Assembly (NCBI GenBank): GCA_016617785.1
Contig: JADILM010000001.1
Coordinates: 1 to 64,000, forward strand
Direction of reading: 5' to 3'
Source of the DNA: Sporobolomyces roseus
Lineage: Eukaryota > Basidiomycota > Microbotryomycetes > Sporidiobolales > Sporidiobolaceae
DNA length: 64,000 nucleotides
The first letter of the stretch is position 1; every line of letters begins with the position of its first letter. The translations under genes were made by a program, and so were the position numbers. Below the pieces are notes generated by a model. That model searched no databases. It was not told the DNA's origin and worked only from the letters and a program-made list of their open reading frames with translations. Of this stretch, positions 1 through 10,924 are shown piece by piece.

Positions 1-559
1 GAAGCGATTCCAAGTCAGCTTCCGTTCTAGTAGCCTTTCATATTACCTCCTATCCCTCCTAGACCGTTCCCATCACTCCAGATAGCGTAGAGAGCGAGAG
101 TGAAACTTACTTTCTCGACCTGTCATCAAACAATCTCCTCAATCTCCTTGTCTCTCCTCCTGCTGATTCGTTCCTGCCATCCAAAAGTATATTTAAGTAG
201 CTATGAACCTATCGAGCTTACTCTCAAGCGACTAGATGCTGTTGTTGGAGAGGAAGGTGGTGGGGAAGAGTTTGAGAGATGAAGTAAAACTGAGAGTCTT
301 GTAGTTGCTGTGAGATGCTGAGACTGGTCTGTGATTGATCTGGAGGTGCTGCCTGAGCGAATGAGCGGTAGGAAAGTGGAGAAAGAGTGAAAGAAGCGAC
401 TTGAAGTTTCTCTCTCTCTCGTCTCTCTCTCGAAATCTCGCATCTTGAACTGGTCGGATCTTGTTCGTTTCTACCTCGTTTGTGCTCTCTCTTTGCGAGT
501 AGTATGATGTGGTATGCCGTCGACTAGTCCCCCGTCGTCTGTAGCTAGGTGCACCTCCC
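1..559. repeat. Exact direct repeat, copy 1
   Basis: Read against 2,736-3,294, this segment appears identical base for base. Immediately to its right, identity drops sharply to roughly 80%. The copy begins at the window edge, so the identical tract may extend further left. Such a sharp step suggests a recent duplication or gene conversion on top of an older repeat; an assembly error is also possible. On the minus strand it holds a GTAAGT donor at position 110, matching the donor at 2,845 in copy 2. Confidence 0.95.
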
Positions 560-1400
560 TCTCTCTCTCTCGCGCACTCGTTTTTCGCAACTTTTCACAT
601 TTTCGACCCTTTTCACCCGAACAATGATCTCTGCTGTCGATATAAAGATCACTTTTTTAGTCAAACTCTTCAAGGCGGTCCCGATGGTACCAAAACGACT
701 CAAAGATTCCCAAGAACAAGGTTCTCGTTTGAGATTTCGCAACGAACGAGATCTTGCGACGACTGACTTTTTCACTCACCGCTACTCAAAAGACAGTCTG
801 TCCGACTTGGCTTGACAAGCTCTCTTTGACGGTACTAGTCTTGTGCACTCTCTGATTGAGCGTTCTGCTGTAGAAACCGGTTTCCGACACTCACAACTTT
901 CAGATTCCCGTCGCTTTTCACTGACCAACTTCTCCCGTTCAAAGCTACTACTCTCTATCCCTTTCACTCTAGAGAAACAGTCACAACTAGAGAGCTACCC
1001 TCTACTAGCTGAAAGACAGCATTTCCATTCTCTCTTTGACCGCTTTCTCTCTTTTCCTTACTTTCACTTTCCTATCCTCTCACTCCTGGCTCCCCTCCCT
1101 TCTCTGCCTGCAAACTCTACTTGCACACTCCACAGAACTGAAACTCTCATCCTCTGTTTCCTGGAGCTAGTTGGTGGGACCTTCAGAAATGAACTTTTCG
1201 CATTTTCAGCTGTTTCTCTACCTTTCCACTTTTCCACTCGTCTAGCCTTCATCCTGACCCTCACACTTCTCTCTCTCTCCTCTCCTTCCTACTTGGCTCA
1301 CTCTCACTGTCTCAGCTGTCTCTCTCTCTTGACTTGACCTGATTCTGAGCAACTTCTTCTCTGCTTGATTCCATCTTTCCCACTTTTTCTCTCGCTCTCC
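560..1400. repeat. Repeat module Y, copy A
   Basis: About 0.85 kb that is homologous to about 3,295-4,080 and about 10,925-11,700, with point changes and small indels. A plus-strand open frame with a shared core (KLFKAV and RFRNERDLA) ends at 815 here, at 3,546 in copy B and at 11,183 in copy C. A minus-strand open frame sharing KSSFLK and PPTS also recurs. The substitutions do not look synonymous in either frame, so I do not call a gene. Confidence 0.75.
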
Positions 1401-1523
1401 TTTCACTTTTCCCGCACTCTAGAGAGCATTCAACTCGATAACCTTGCACACACACACACTCCCCTCACTGACTTATGCACTTTCAAACGATTTCAAAAAC
1501 TTCCTCCTCCGCAACTCATTCTA

Positions 1524-2728
1524 CTACCTTTCAACTCCTCTCACTTCCCTGATCCCGAATTGTGCGATGTCGAAGCGGTAGAGAGAGTTGATGAGGAGAT
1601 AGCGGAAGGGATTCAGGCTGATTTGAGGGGATGAGGTCGAGATTTTGTGTCGGAGAAGATTCCAAAATTCCCCTACTTTTCCCTTCTCTTTCACTTTGAA
1701 CCGTTCTCGATGAGCAGAGTGTTGAAGAAAGGATATGAAGAGTCGCATTCCGGAAGAAGGGAACTGTATCTTGAGATTTGAGGGAATTGGTGAGAGGGAA
1801 TTTGGTGTAGTTTGGGGAGAGATGGAGAGATGGAGAGATGGAGAGATGGAGAGCTGTGCTGAGTTGCTGAAGACCAAATAGAGGGTGCGTTGAAAGGATA
1901 CAAGCTGAAGGGATTGAGGAGGAGGTGGGGGAAGTGATTTCGAATGATTCAAATCAATTTTTTTGATCTTGATGAATCTGCTCAAACTTTCCACTTGCTC
2001 TTGCCTCTTGCCACTCTCGATGACTGATTCTGCGTTGAGAGTACCTCCTGCGTGTGTCGAGTTGGCTGAGAGGAAAGCGGAGGGAGTGTCTGAGATGAGG
2101 AGAGTTTTAGGGAGATTGGTGGGAAGAAAGAATTTGATTTGGTGGTGATTGAGCGATGGAAGTAGACTGATATCGACGAGACCGAGTGAGGAGAGCGTAG
2201 GAAAGACTCTACTACTGTTCACAGCAAAGAGGAGTCGAGATCAGCTTGTTGAGAGATCAATCAGAGGCATTTTCAGAGAGGAGAAGGGGACTCACAGTGG
2301 TCCCTCCTCTCCTTGACCTCAGTTCGAGTCGCTCTTTGCACTCTGCAGTACCAGTCTACTCTCGAGCATTCCAGAGCCAATTAGAGGGAGATTGGTGAGG
2401 AGTTGAGGGGAGAAGGAAACCAGAGTTGACGAGATTGAGTGAGTAAACCTGACTTGATAGCGCTGATACCGGGAGAGCGATACGTAGAGAGTACGCTCAT
2501 ACTGTCGACATCAAAGAGGAGTCAAGTTTAGCTTATTCAGGCATCAAACAGACACATTTTGAGAGGAAATGGGGAAACTTACATCAATTTCTCTCTCCAC
2601 TTTCCTCGAATCAAGATGCCGCTTGCACTATACCGTTCACTATCCGATCCTCTATATCCCAAGCATTCCAAAGCAGCGAATTCAAGAGATTGGTGAGAAG
2701 CAGTTTGACGAGGTAAACCAGACCTGAA
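1524..2728 (-). pseudogene. Spliced coding-like module of an unknown repeated gene, copy A
   Basis: Reading the minus strand, an exon 2,728-2,583 is fully open (it contains LEFAALECLGYRG) and ends in phase 2 at a GTAAGT donor. The intron 2,582-2,512 (71 nt) has a GCTAAAC-like branch site and a CGACAG acceptor. The next exon continues the frame with RSPGISAI but then meets an in-frame stop. A second, homologous intron lies at 2,295-2,215 (81 nt), and a long open stretch of about 230 codons follows from about 2,214 down to 1,524. The same exon-intron-exon order recurs at 10,373-10,151 with matching residues and phase, which argues for past or present translation. I recognise no protein family. 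The stops and indels favour a decaying copy. Exon boundaries beyond the two introns are uncertain. Confidence 0.5.
1815..1853. repeat. 8-bp microsatellite
   Basis: About five tandem copies of an 8-mer (GAGATGGA) lie inside the long minus-strand open frame of array copy A, where they would encode a short Ser/Pro/Leu/His repeat. I see no equivalent in the other array copies. Confidence 0.9.
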
Positions 2729-2735
2729 CTGTAAA

Positions 2736-3294
2736 GAAGCGATTCCAAGTCAGCTTCCGTTCTAGTAGCCTTTCATATTACCTCCTATCCCTCCTAGACC
2801 GTTCCCATCACTCCAGATAGCGTAGAGAGCGAGAGTGAAACTTACTTTCTCGACCTGTCATCAAACAATCTCCTCAATCTCCTTGTCTCTCCTCCTGCTG
2901 ATTCGTTCCTGCCATCCAAAAGTATATTTAAGTAGCTATGAACCTATCGAGCTTACTCTCAAGCGACTAGATGCTGTTGTTGGAGAGGAAGGTGGTGGGG
3001 AAGAGTTTGAGAGATGAAGTAAAACTGAGAGTCTTGTAGTTGCTGTGAGATGCTGAGACTGGTCTGTGATTGATCTGGAGGTGCTGCCTGAGCGAATGAG
3101 CGGTAGGAAAGTGGAGAAAGAGTGAAAGAAGCGACTTGAAGTTTCTCTCTCTCTCGTCTCTCTCTCGAAATCTCGCATCTTGAACTGGTCGGATCTTGTT
3201 CGTTTCTACCTCGTTTGTGCTCTCTCTTTGCGAGTAGTATGATGTGGTATGCCGTCGACTAGTCCCCCGTCGTCTGTAGCTAGGTGCACCTCCC
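2736..3294. repeat. Exact direct repeat, copy 2
   Basis: This is the second copy of 1-559, at an offset of 2,735 bp. A third, diverged copy of parts of it lies at about 9,945-10,070 and 10,870-10,930. On the minus strand it contains a complete intron-like element, 2,845 to 2,729: GTAAGT donor, AGCTGAC branch site and TTTACAG acceptor, 117 nt in all. It leads into the coding-like exon 2,728-2,583. Confidence 0.95.
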
Positions 3295-4080
3295 CGTTAC
3301 GTAGCGCACTCGTTCTTCGCAACTTTTCGCTTTTTCGCACTTTTCATCTCGACGGCAATCTCCTACATCGATATAAAGAGCACTTTGTCAGGGAAGCTCT
3401 TCAAGGCGGTCACGATGCTACGGAAACGACTCGAAGATTCCCATGAACAAGGTTTGCGTTCAAGATTTCGCAACGAACGAGATCTTGCGTCGACCAAGTT
3501 TCTCACCCGCAACTACTCGAAAGACAGTCTCTCTAGCTCGGTTTGACAAGCTCTCTTCGACGGTGCTAGTCTTGTCCGCTCTTGTTTTGAGCGTTCTGCT
3601 GTTGGAACCGTTTTCCGACTCTCGCAACTTTCAGCTTTCCGTCGCTTTCACTGACCAACCTCTCCCGGTCAAAGCTGCTACTCTCTTTGCTTTTCACTCT
3701 AGAGAAAGTAGGACGACTAGAGAAGCTTTCCTCCATTAGCTGAGAGACAGCTTTCCCATTCTCTCTTTGCGAGGTTCTTTGACCTCTTCTCCTACTTTCA
3801 CTTATTTTTCCTTTCTCTACTGGCTTCCCTCCCTTCTCTGACAGCAAATTCAGCTTGTGCACTCTATAGAACTGCAACTCTTGTCCACTCTTTCTCAAGC
3901 TAGTTGGTGGGAGCTTCAAAAATGAACTTTTAGCATTTTCAGCAGTTTCTCTACCTCTACCTCTCTCAGCCCTCTCCTCTTATCACTCACACTTTATCCA
4001 CACTAGCTACCTCCTTCCTGACTCGCTCTCACTTTCTCGGCTGTCTCTCTCTCTTGAACTGAGAGAGGAAGAGATGATTT
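3295..4080. repeat. Repeat module Y, copy B
   Basis: Second copy of the Y module. Compared with copy A there is a one-base indel upstream of the shared plus-strand frame, so the frame's beginning is not preserved while its core and stop position are. Confidence 0.75.
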
Positions 4081-5640
4081 GTGGGTGATGATTGCAAGGA
4101 AAGACAAGTTTGAGCTACTCTCACCGAATTGAACTCACTCCTAGCCCTCCCCTACTTGTGAGCGATCTGTTGAGCTGAGTGAAAGAATGGTTGAGAGGGC
4201 GAAGGTGAGAAAGGTTGCGGGGAAATTGCGACAAGTCGAGAAAGGTCGCGAGTAAAACAAGCGAGTTGGTCGATCCAAGCAGCACTGTCAGGTTCTGAAG
4301 AGTATAAGCGTCGGTTCTGCTTGCAGAGAGTGAAGTAGGAGCTTACAGGGGAAGAGATATTGAAGATCTTGACCGCAGAATTTGTAGTCTGAACTCGCTC
4401 ATTTCCTGCTTGTTTCCGTTCGCTGCTTGAGTAATCGTATTCGTTGATTGATCGAATGCGATTGCGCGAGATTAGCATTGAAAAGAGCACAATCGAGGGA
4501 AGATTTTTTGTGAGAGATGTGGGTGGAATGGTGGAAAGATTGCTGAGGGAGTGAAGGGAAAGAGATCTAGAGTAGCGAGTATGATCATGAGCTGTGTAGT
4601 AGGAAAGAGAGAAAAGGGGAGACTAACAGGAATGCATCGGGTGAATCTTTCCAACAGATGTTTCCCTTTTCTTCTGTTACTCGACAAGTTCAAGCTCGTT
4701 CTCATTCATTCCTTCATCAATCGTATCCGTTTGTGGTGACAATGCGAGAGAGCATAACTCGCAGGGGTGAGAAGGAGGTGGGGTGATGACGACTTGAGTG
4801 GAATTGGGTCGAGTTGGACTGAAATGAGCTAGAACGTTCACTCGCTCAGGCCAGCCGAGTCTGTTGAGAGTGTGAGAGTATAGGAGAGAGAGGAAGAGAG
4901 CTGGGAAACTCACAGGAGCAAGTGAGGTCGATTCCTACAACTTTCTCTGATTCATGCTGTTTTCTTCTGCCACTCCAACACTTTGTCCTCGTCTCCATTC
5001 CCTCCCTCGCCAATCGTATCCTTCTCTGCTGACGATCTAGAAAAGCTGATTTGAGAGGGGCTTGGGGAAGGTGACGGAAAGAAGTTGCTAAGCGAAGATG
5101 AGCGGTCGGTGAAAGTCGAGTAGCAAATGAGCTAGACGATTCACTCGTTTGGGTCAGCCAAGTAGAAGAGATAGAGAAGTATCGAGGAGAGCAAAGGGGA
5201 GAGGGTTGGAGCTTACTAGAGTGAATAGCGTGGACTTTTCTGACTCATTCTCAGATATTCCCTTTTCTTCCGCTACTCGACGAGCTTCAGTGCGTTCTGA
5301 TTCCTTCTTGCGCCATCATGATCCTCCTCTTAAGCTAATTCAGGTATACTGATTCGACACGAGAACGGACGAGGTGAAGTGATTGGTGAATCTGCGAACA
5401 TTGCTAAAGTCGGAGGAGATGCTGGTGAAATCAAGTAAGATGGTCGATCAAAGGGACGGGTGGTGGAAAGAAGGAATAAAAGAGTGAGTGAGAGCAAGGA
5501 GAAAGGAAGGGGGAACTCACCGATGCTAGTAAAGTAGAATTTGCACTTTGCGGCAATCCATTCCCGTTTCCTGCTCCCTCTCAACGAGTTCCAACACGTT
5601 TAAATTCGTTCTTGCACCATTCATATTTGCTTCTTGTTGT
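4081..5640. repeat. Repeat modules S and W (about 300-bp units)
   Basis: Module S (about 4,130-4,500) matches about 11,750-12,120. It is followed by several roughly 300-bp W units, each with the plus-strand order: a stretch near AATTGGGTC, a purine-rich tract, GGGAACTCACC or a variant, ATTCCCTTTTC, then CGTTCTTGCGCCAT. The AACTCAC/AACTTAC element is a GTGAGTT/GTAAGTT donor on the minus strand and is the best-kept element between units. Upstream of it the minus strand codes short basic stretches such as RRRKRKR in some units. No complete gene is visible. Confidence 0.65.
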
Positions 5641-6966
5641 GATCCGGTAACGCGGATTCAATACCAGACTAGAGGAGATCAAGGAAGAAGAGTTTGTGCG
5701 AAAATGAGTATAGTTGAAAAAGTCGAGGGTGAGATGAGCTGTAACTGTAGAATCAAAGAGGGGGATGGTCATCAGTACCCATGTAAAGCGAATGGAGATA
5801 AAGGAGATCCGACCAGTGGAGTGTAAAGAGTTGTGGGTGGTGTCTCCGAAACGAATGAATCTCCTCCGAGTGAAACCGATTCAGCCGAGTCTGTCTACTT
5901 CGCCCAAGCATTCCAAGCAGCTGTGATAGATGATCTAGCGAAAGAGAGAGCCTCCAGAGCTAGTGTAGCGAGTATTGGGAGAGAGTGAATGTGAGTGATA
6001 GCTATTAAACAGCGACAAAAAGAGTTAGCTTCGATCTTGCACCACCAGGATCCTTCCTTATATCCTTCCTATCCATCTACCCCTTTACTCTTGCAATCCG
6101 AGAGAGTAGAGGGAAAGTTGATCTCACCTTTCGAAACTTGAATCTCTCCAACTCGCTATAGCTATGATAGCGCTTCCTTCTTTAGCTCATCTTGTCCTTG
6201 CTAATTGTGGCGATGCTGCTGTGTAGGCGATAGAGTTACTAGATGAGGTGGTGAAGCGAGAGAGTTGAAGGAGAGAATCAGAGAGCAAAACGAATCGCTC
6301 TATCTCTCTTCGTCTACCTCATTTTGAGGGGAGCTGACTATGCATTAGTACTAAGTAAAGTACTCTCTACACGATAGGGCATCTTGTGAGAAGTATTATT
6401 GAGAAAAGTTTCGATTCCAGCATTTCCTTCCACAAAAACACTTACAGCTCTCTCCCGTCCACTCCAATCGATCCCGGTCCTTCGCTAGTGTATAGATATA
6501 GATAGTAGAGAGCGGTGGTGCTTACGACGTGCACCAGAGGATTAGATGAGAGGGGGAAAAACGAATCCAGAGAGTCGCAATGTCGACTTTTACAAAAACG
6601 ACGACAGTCAATTTCTGAGGCCTTATGTTTGATGAGAAGATAGACTAGATGCTTACAGGAACTACGAGAGTACGACAGCTAGAGTGGAATAGGTCGAACC
6701 TAATATTTTCGAAAATATTAGGTTTGAGCCCCCTGCACAACACAGAGCATGAAACGAAGTGGGTAAGTGTTGTAGTCTATACGGTCAAGCCAGGGGAGGC
6801 CCAAAGAATGGGCAAAAACGAGATGGTGAAGCGTGAGATTTACTCGAAAAATGAACATTTTCCAACTTCTTCCCATCAATGTAGATCCACCTCACTGAAG
6901 GTGCTGATACATCATCGAGGTACTGTAGAGGCTATAACATCGAAGAGGGGAGGTTAGGATGCGAGT
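5641..6966. repeat. Repeat module V plus palindrome module, copy 1
   Basis: This matches 7,531-8,697. The left part (near 5,870-5,960) contains, on the minus strand, GCTGCTTGGAATGCTTGGG, an echo of the FAALECLG-coding exon of the other modules. The right part, 6,614-6,966, is about 90% identical to 8,346-8,697 and carries a perfect palindrome. No intact gene is seen. Confidence 0.75.
6697..6724. repeat. 28-bp perfect palindrome
   Basis: A self-complementary sequence with no spacer, centred on TTCGAA, inside the 6,614-6,966 repeat. It sits immediately before TTTGAGCCCCCTGCACAACA, a flank shared with the second copy. Its arms differ from those of the homologous palindrome at 8,423-8,460, yet each is perfectly paired. 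Confidence 0.97.
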
Positions 6967-7530
6967 TGGAAGTGAAATCTTGACAAGTTGAGCGGAATTG
7001 GGTCAAGTTGAACTGAAATAAGCTAGAACATTCACTCATTCGGGCCAGCTAGGTAGAAGAGAGTGCAGGAGAGCAAGGGGAAGAGATGGGGAACTTACGA
7101 GAGTGAAGAGCGTCAACCTTTCTCTGTCATTCTCAGACATTCCCTTTTCCTGTGATTCTCAACAAGTTCCAACCCATTCTGACTCGTTCTTGCGCCAATC
7201 GTATACTCCTCTTGCGACGATCCAGGAAAGATGATTCGATGCGGGAATGGAGCAGGTGGAGTAATCAGTGATTCTGCGAAAATTGGTCAAAGTCGGAGGA
7301 GATGGTGGTGAAATGAGGTGAGACAGTCGATGAGAGAGATAGGCGGAGTGTGAAAGTAGTTGAAGAGTGTGTGAGAGTGAGGAGAATGAAAGGGAGGGCT
7401 CACTCAGGCGAGTAGAGTAGACTTTGTGATTTGCGACAATCCTTTTTCGTTTCCTTCTCCTGCTCGACGAGTTCCTCTCCGATTCAGCTCGTTCTTGCGT
7501 CATCCACGTTCTTCGACTGCCATGATCCAG
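6967..7530. repeat. Repeat W units between the two V modules
   Basis: Two units of the roughly 300-bp W type, related to those at 4,750-5,640 and 12,340-13,260. Minus-strand donor-like elements are present near 7,087-7,096 and are less well kept near 7,400. A minus-strand frame with RRRKRKRIVA recurs in diverged form near 13,150. Confidence 0.65.
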
Positions 7531-8697
7531 GAATGCTGATTCGACGGGACAATAGAGGAGAGGAAGGAAGAAGTAGTCGCGCGAAATTGAGTGAAGTCGA
7601 AAAAGTCGAGAGTGAGTTGAGCTGTAACTGCGGAGTTGAACGGAGAGATGGTCAATAGTACTCGTGTAAAGCGATTGGAGGTGTAGGGGATTCGATCAGT
7701 GAAGTGTAGAGAGCGGTGGGTCGTGTCTGTGAAGCGAATGAATCTCCTCCGATTGAACCCAATCCAGCTGATAGCTCCCGTTTCTCCCAAGCACTCCAAG
7801 CAGTAGTATGTGATGATTGAAAGAGAAGATGAGCCTCCCAAGCGGGTGTAGCGAGGATTAAGAGCGAGATTTTGAGAGAGGCAGCTGCTGAACAGCGACA
7901 AACAGAGTTAGCTTCGATCTGATAACACCAAAAACCTTCCTTATACCCTTTCTCTCCATCTACCCCTCCTCCCGTTCATTCAGACAGAGTAGAGAGAAAG
8001 TTGATCTCACCCTTTCGAAACAATCTCTCCAACTCGTTCTAGCCATAGTACCGCTTCTTTCTTTCACTCATCTTGTTCTTGATAGTTGTCTTGATGTGCT
8101 TGCATAGTCAATAGAGTTGCTAGATGAGGTTGAAGAGAGCAAGAGTGAAGAGTAGGAATCGGAGAGAAGGATGAATCGCTGCTTCTCTCTCGCTATACCT
8201 CATTTTGGAGAGTGAGTACTATGCTTCCATACTAAACAGAGTACTCTCTACACGATAGGCTATCTTTTGAAAAGTTTCATTGAGAGAAACCATCGTTACA
8301 GAATATCGATTTCTACAACTCCTCAACCCATCCTTGTACTGCTCTTCTGAGGCCTTATGTTTGATGAGAAGATAGACTAGATGCTTACAGGAGTTACGAG
8401 AGTACGACAGCTTGTGTGGATCGCTCAAACAGAATATTTGCGCAAATATTCTGTTTGAGCCCCCTGCACAACACAGAACACAACAGGAAAGGTGTAAGTG
8501 TTGTAGTCTATACGATCAAGCCAGGGGAGGCCCAAAGAATGGGCAAAAACGAGACGGTGAAGCGTGAGACGTACTCGAAAAATGAACATTTTCCAACTTC
8601 TTCCCATCAATGTAGATCCACATCACTGAAGGTGCTGATACATCATCGAGGTACTGTAGAGACTATAACACCGAAGAGGGGAAGTTAAGATGCGAGA
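7531..8697. repeat. Repeat module V plus palindrome module, copy 2
   Basis: Second copy of 5,641-6,966. The minus strand is open for 133 codons at 7,901-7,500, including YYCLECLGETG, which resembles the ALECLGYRG core of other modules. The 8,346-8,697 part carries the longer, 38-bp palindrome. Confidence 0.7.
8423..8460. repeat. 38-bp perfect palindrome
   Basis: A self-complementary sequence with no spacer, centred on TGCGCA, at the position homologous to 6,697-6,724. Here the pairing extends through GCTCAAAC on the left and GTTTGAGC on the right. The flank to its right (CCCCTGCACAACACAGA) is the same as in copy 1. Confidence 0.97.
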
Positions 8698-9204
8698 CGG
8701 GAGAGGAAAGAGCGAAAGAGTGAACTGACTTTGCTCCAACGAGTTCTCTGGAGATCCCACACTGCTCCCGGTACTCACAAACTGTCTCAACGGTACTAGA
8801 TGAATCCTAGAGTGAGCAAGAGACAAAGGAAAGAAGAGTGGAGAGGAACGAGTTGAAGAGGTCTCGTCAGCGAATCTCTCCCACCTCGTTTGAAGCATTC
8901 TAGATGAGCGGAGTACTTACCATATAGATCTAGAGTCCCCCTTGTATGCTCTGAATTCATCTGAGAGGTTGAGGAAAGCGTTGAATGCGAGTGACGATCG
9001 ATTTGAAAGAGTTGAGAATCGAACTACTTGGAACGGTTCGAGTGTTGACCGGAGTGACTCGTACGGGTAGTAGAGCTGTTTGGCGAGCGGTAGAGAGGGA
9101 GTACAAGTCGTGGTGGAAGGGAAGCGAGAGAAGTGGGTCTCGACCTCGAATCGCATCTCTCAACGAAACCTCCACAACCTTGCTCTCTCACTCTCAGGTA
9201 GGTC
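8698..9204. other. Array spacer, no gene recognised
   Basis: This lies between the second palindrome module and the GC-rich island. Short open frames exist on both strands but none is repeated elsewhere in the window or resembles a known protein. I see no clear homology to the other modules. Confidence 0.5.
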
Positions 9205-9500
9205 AATAGCAGGGTAGCGGTCACTAGGAGACCACGACAGTACACTGGCGTCGTTGCAGCGCAAAGCCAAAGTCTCGCCCGAACCCGGCCGGGAAGAAAA
9301 TGTGGGGCCCGAACGACAAAAATGGATCTACTCGACGATCTCGACGTTCTAGCGAAGATCCCTCGAGATGCAATGGGCTCCCGGGGCCTCTCATGACCTG
9401 ACAGGAGTCACGGGTCAGTAGCGTGATGTGGGAGCCGCGAAAGTCGGGTCGAACGATTTCGGATATAATTTGGGTCCCAAATTATACGTGTCTATAGTTA
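9205..9500. other. GC-rich island without homologue in the array
   Basis: Base composition shifts here to GC-rich sequence (for example CCCGAACCCGGCCGGG near 9,280, and CCCGGGG near 9,378), unlike the AG/CT-rich modules on both sides, and I find no second copy in the window. It could be a small inserted element or a structured RNA locus. I could not fold it into a tRNA and it has no meaningful open frame. Its right part ends in a 23-bp palindrome. Confidence 0.5.
9464..9486. repeat. 23-bp palindrome
   Basis: Two 11-bp arms (TATAATTTGGG and its complement) around a single T. This lies at the right edge of the GC-rich island and could mark the end of an inserted element. Confidence 0.95.
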
Positions 9501-9516
9501 GGTGACCCATACTCTG

Positions 9517-9830
9517 CTAAGAGTACCTTCTGAGTGGTCCGAGTTGGATGAGGGAAAAGAGGAGGGAGATGAGTTGATAGGAGGGATGTCTTTGGGAGCT
9601 TGAGAGCGGGAGAGAAACTGAATTGGTCGTTGTGGAACGGTTAAGGTAGCTTGATAGCGTCGAGACCGAGTCGAGGGGGCTTGCGAAAGGTTCTGCTACT
9701 GTTGACAGCAAAGAGGAGACAAGGTCAGCTCGTCAAGGGATCGATCAGAGGCATTTTGAGCGAGAAAGGGGAAACTCACCTCAATTTCTCTGTCCCTTTT
9801 GCGTGAACCAAGCTAGCGTTCTTACTGTCC
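9517..9830 (-). pseudogene. Spliced coding-like module, second copy
   Basis: This carries the same intron as the other copies, at 9,779-9,699, again exactly 81 nt, with GTGAGT donor, GCTGAC branch site and CAACAG acceptor. The downstream exon is open for about 60 codons in one frame, with SVSTLSSYLNRSTTTNS matching SVSSISVYFHRSITTKS in the copy near 2,150. The frame that would join in phase with the upstream exon stops after about 20 codons. That makes a frameshifted relic likely. Confidence 0.4.
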
Positions 9831-9954
9831 TATCCCTCATCCCATTCCCAAGTCACCAAGCGGCTCAAAGCAGCAGAACTGAACAAGTTTGCGCGAGAGA
9901 GTTTGCAGAGGTGATCGAGATTCGAGCTGTAAAGAAGCAAACCAGGGTCAGCCT

Positions 9955-10373
9955 CCGTTCTAGTAGCCTTCTGAGCCGTCTCCCATCCGTCCTAGATTGT
10001 TCCCATTGCCCCATTACCCCAGATAGTTGTGAGAGGGAGGTTTGTGGGAGATTGTTGCGGAGAAGAAAGTAAAGTTGGTGGGAAAGAGGGATTGAAAGAG
10101 GGTCGATACCGCTGTTACCGGGGGAACGAGATGCAGAGAGTAGTCTGCTACTGTTGCCATCAGGAAGGAGACAAGATTAGCTCGTTCAGGGATCCATCAG
10201 AGGCATTTTGAGAGGAAAAGAGGAAACTTACAGCAATTCCTCTCTCGGCTGCCCTCTGATTGAGATGCCGCTTGCACTATTCGATCTCCCATTCCATTCG
10301 CGATACCCCAAGCATTCCAAAGCAGCGAAAAGAAGAGGTTGGTCGGAGAGAGTTTGGCGGTGTTTCAACATTT
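9955..10373 (-). pseudogene. Spliced coding-like module, third copy
   Basis: An exon 10,373-10,232 reads MLKHRQTLSDQ and then FAALECLGYREWNG, close to FAALECLGYRGSD in the copy at 2,728-2,583, and ends in the same phase 2. The intron 10,231-10,151 is 81 nt (GTAAGT, CTAAT branch site, CAACAG). The next exon continues in phase with LSRLLSASRSPGNSGI, aligning with IMSVLSTYRSPGISAI of the 2.5-kb copy, and stays open to about 9,955. This is the best preserved copy, but I found no convincing start or end of a full gene around it. Confidence 0.5.
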
Positions 10374-10924
10374 CTACCTGTACAAGCCGATAGACGAGAC
10401 AGCATTCATTCCTACACTTCCCACTAGTATTCTCTATGCCCTCGCATTACCTTCACCGTTTCCCACAGTCTCAGAGTGGAAGAAACACGTACCAAAAACC
10501 TTTCATCTTTCACTCGATTATCCTCTTCCCTATCACCCGTTTCAGTCCTTCCTTTGCGCTCAATCATATCCTACGCCACCCGGGAGTATCCAAAGCTTGC
10601 AGTTGAGGTATCCGAGGTGGTTGACAGCGAGCAGGAGAAGCGTTTAGCAAGAGAGCGAGTTGATTGATTCAATTGAGAGGGAACTCCCTCCTTCTGAAGC
10701 TTGTTGAACCTGCAGTAGTACTCAGTAGCGCATTCTCTACGATCTGAGCCAACCTTGAGCGCGTTTCGGGGAGAGTCCTTTCCTCCCTCTCTCGTCCTTT
10801 TCGCAATTTCGCATCTTCGCAACTTTCACCTCGACAACAATCTCTGCTGTCGATTTGGAGACCAGTAGTAGGAGATGTGGAGTAGTATGCCGTCGACTAG
10901 TCCACCGTCGTCTGTAGTAGGTAC

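Noticed and set aside
9240..9320. Possible tRNA in the GC-rich island (GGGTTCGGGC resembles a B box on the minus strand)
   Set aside because: I could not form acceptor, D and anticodon stems around it.
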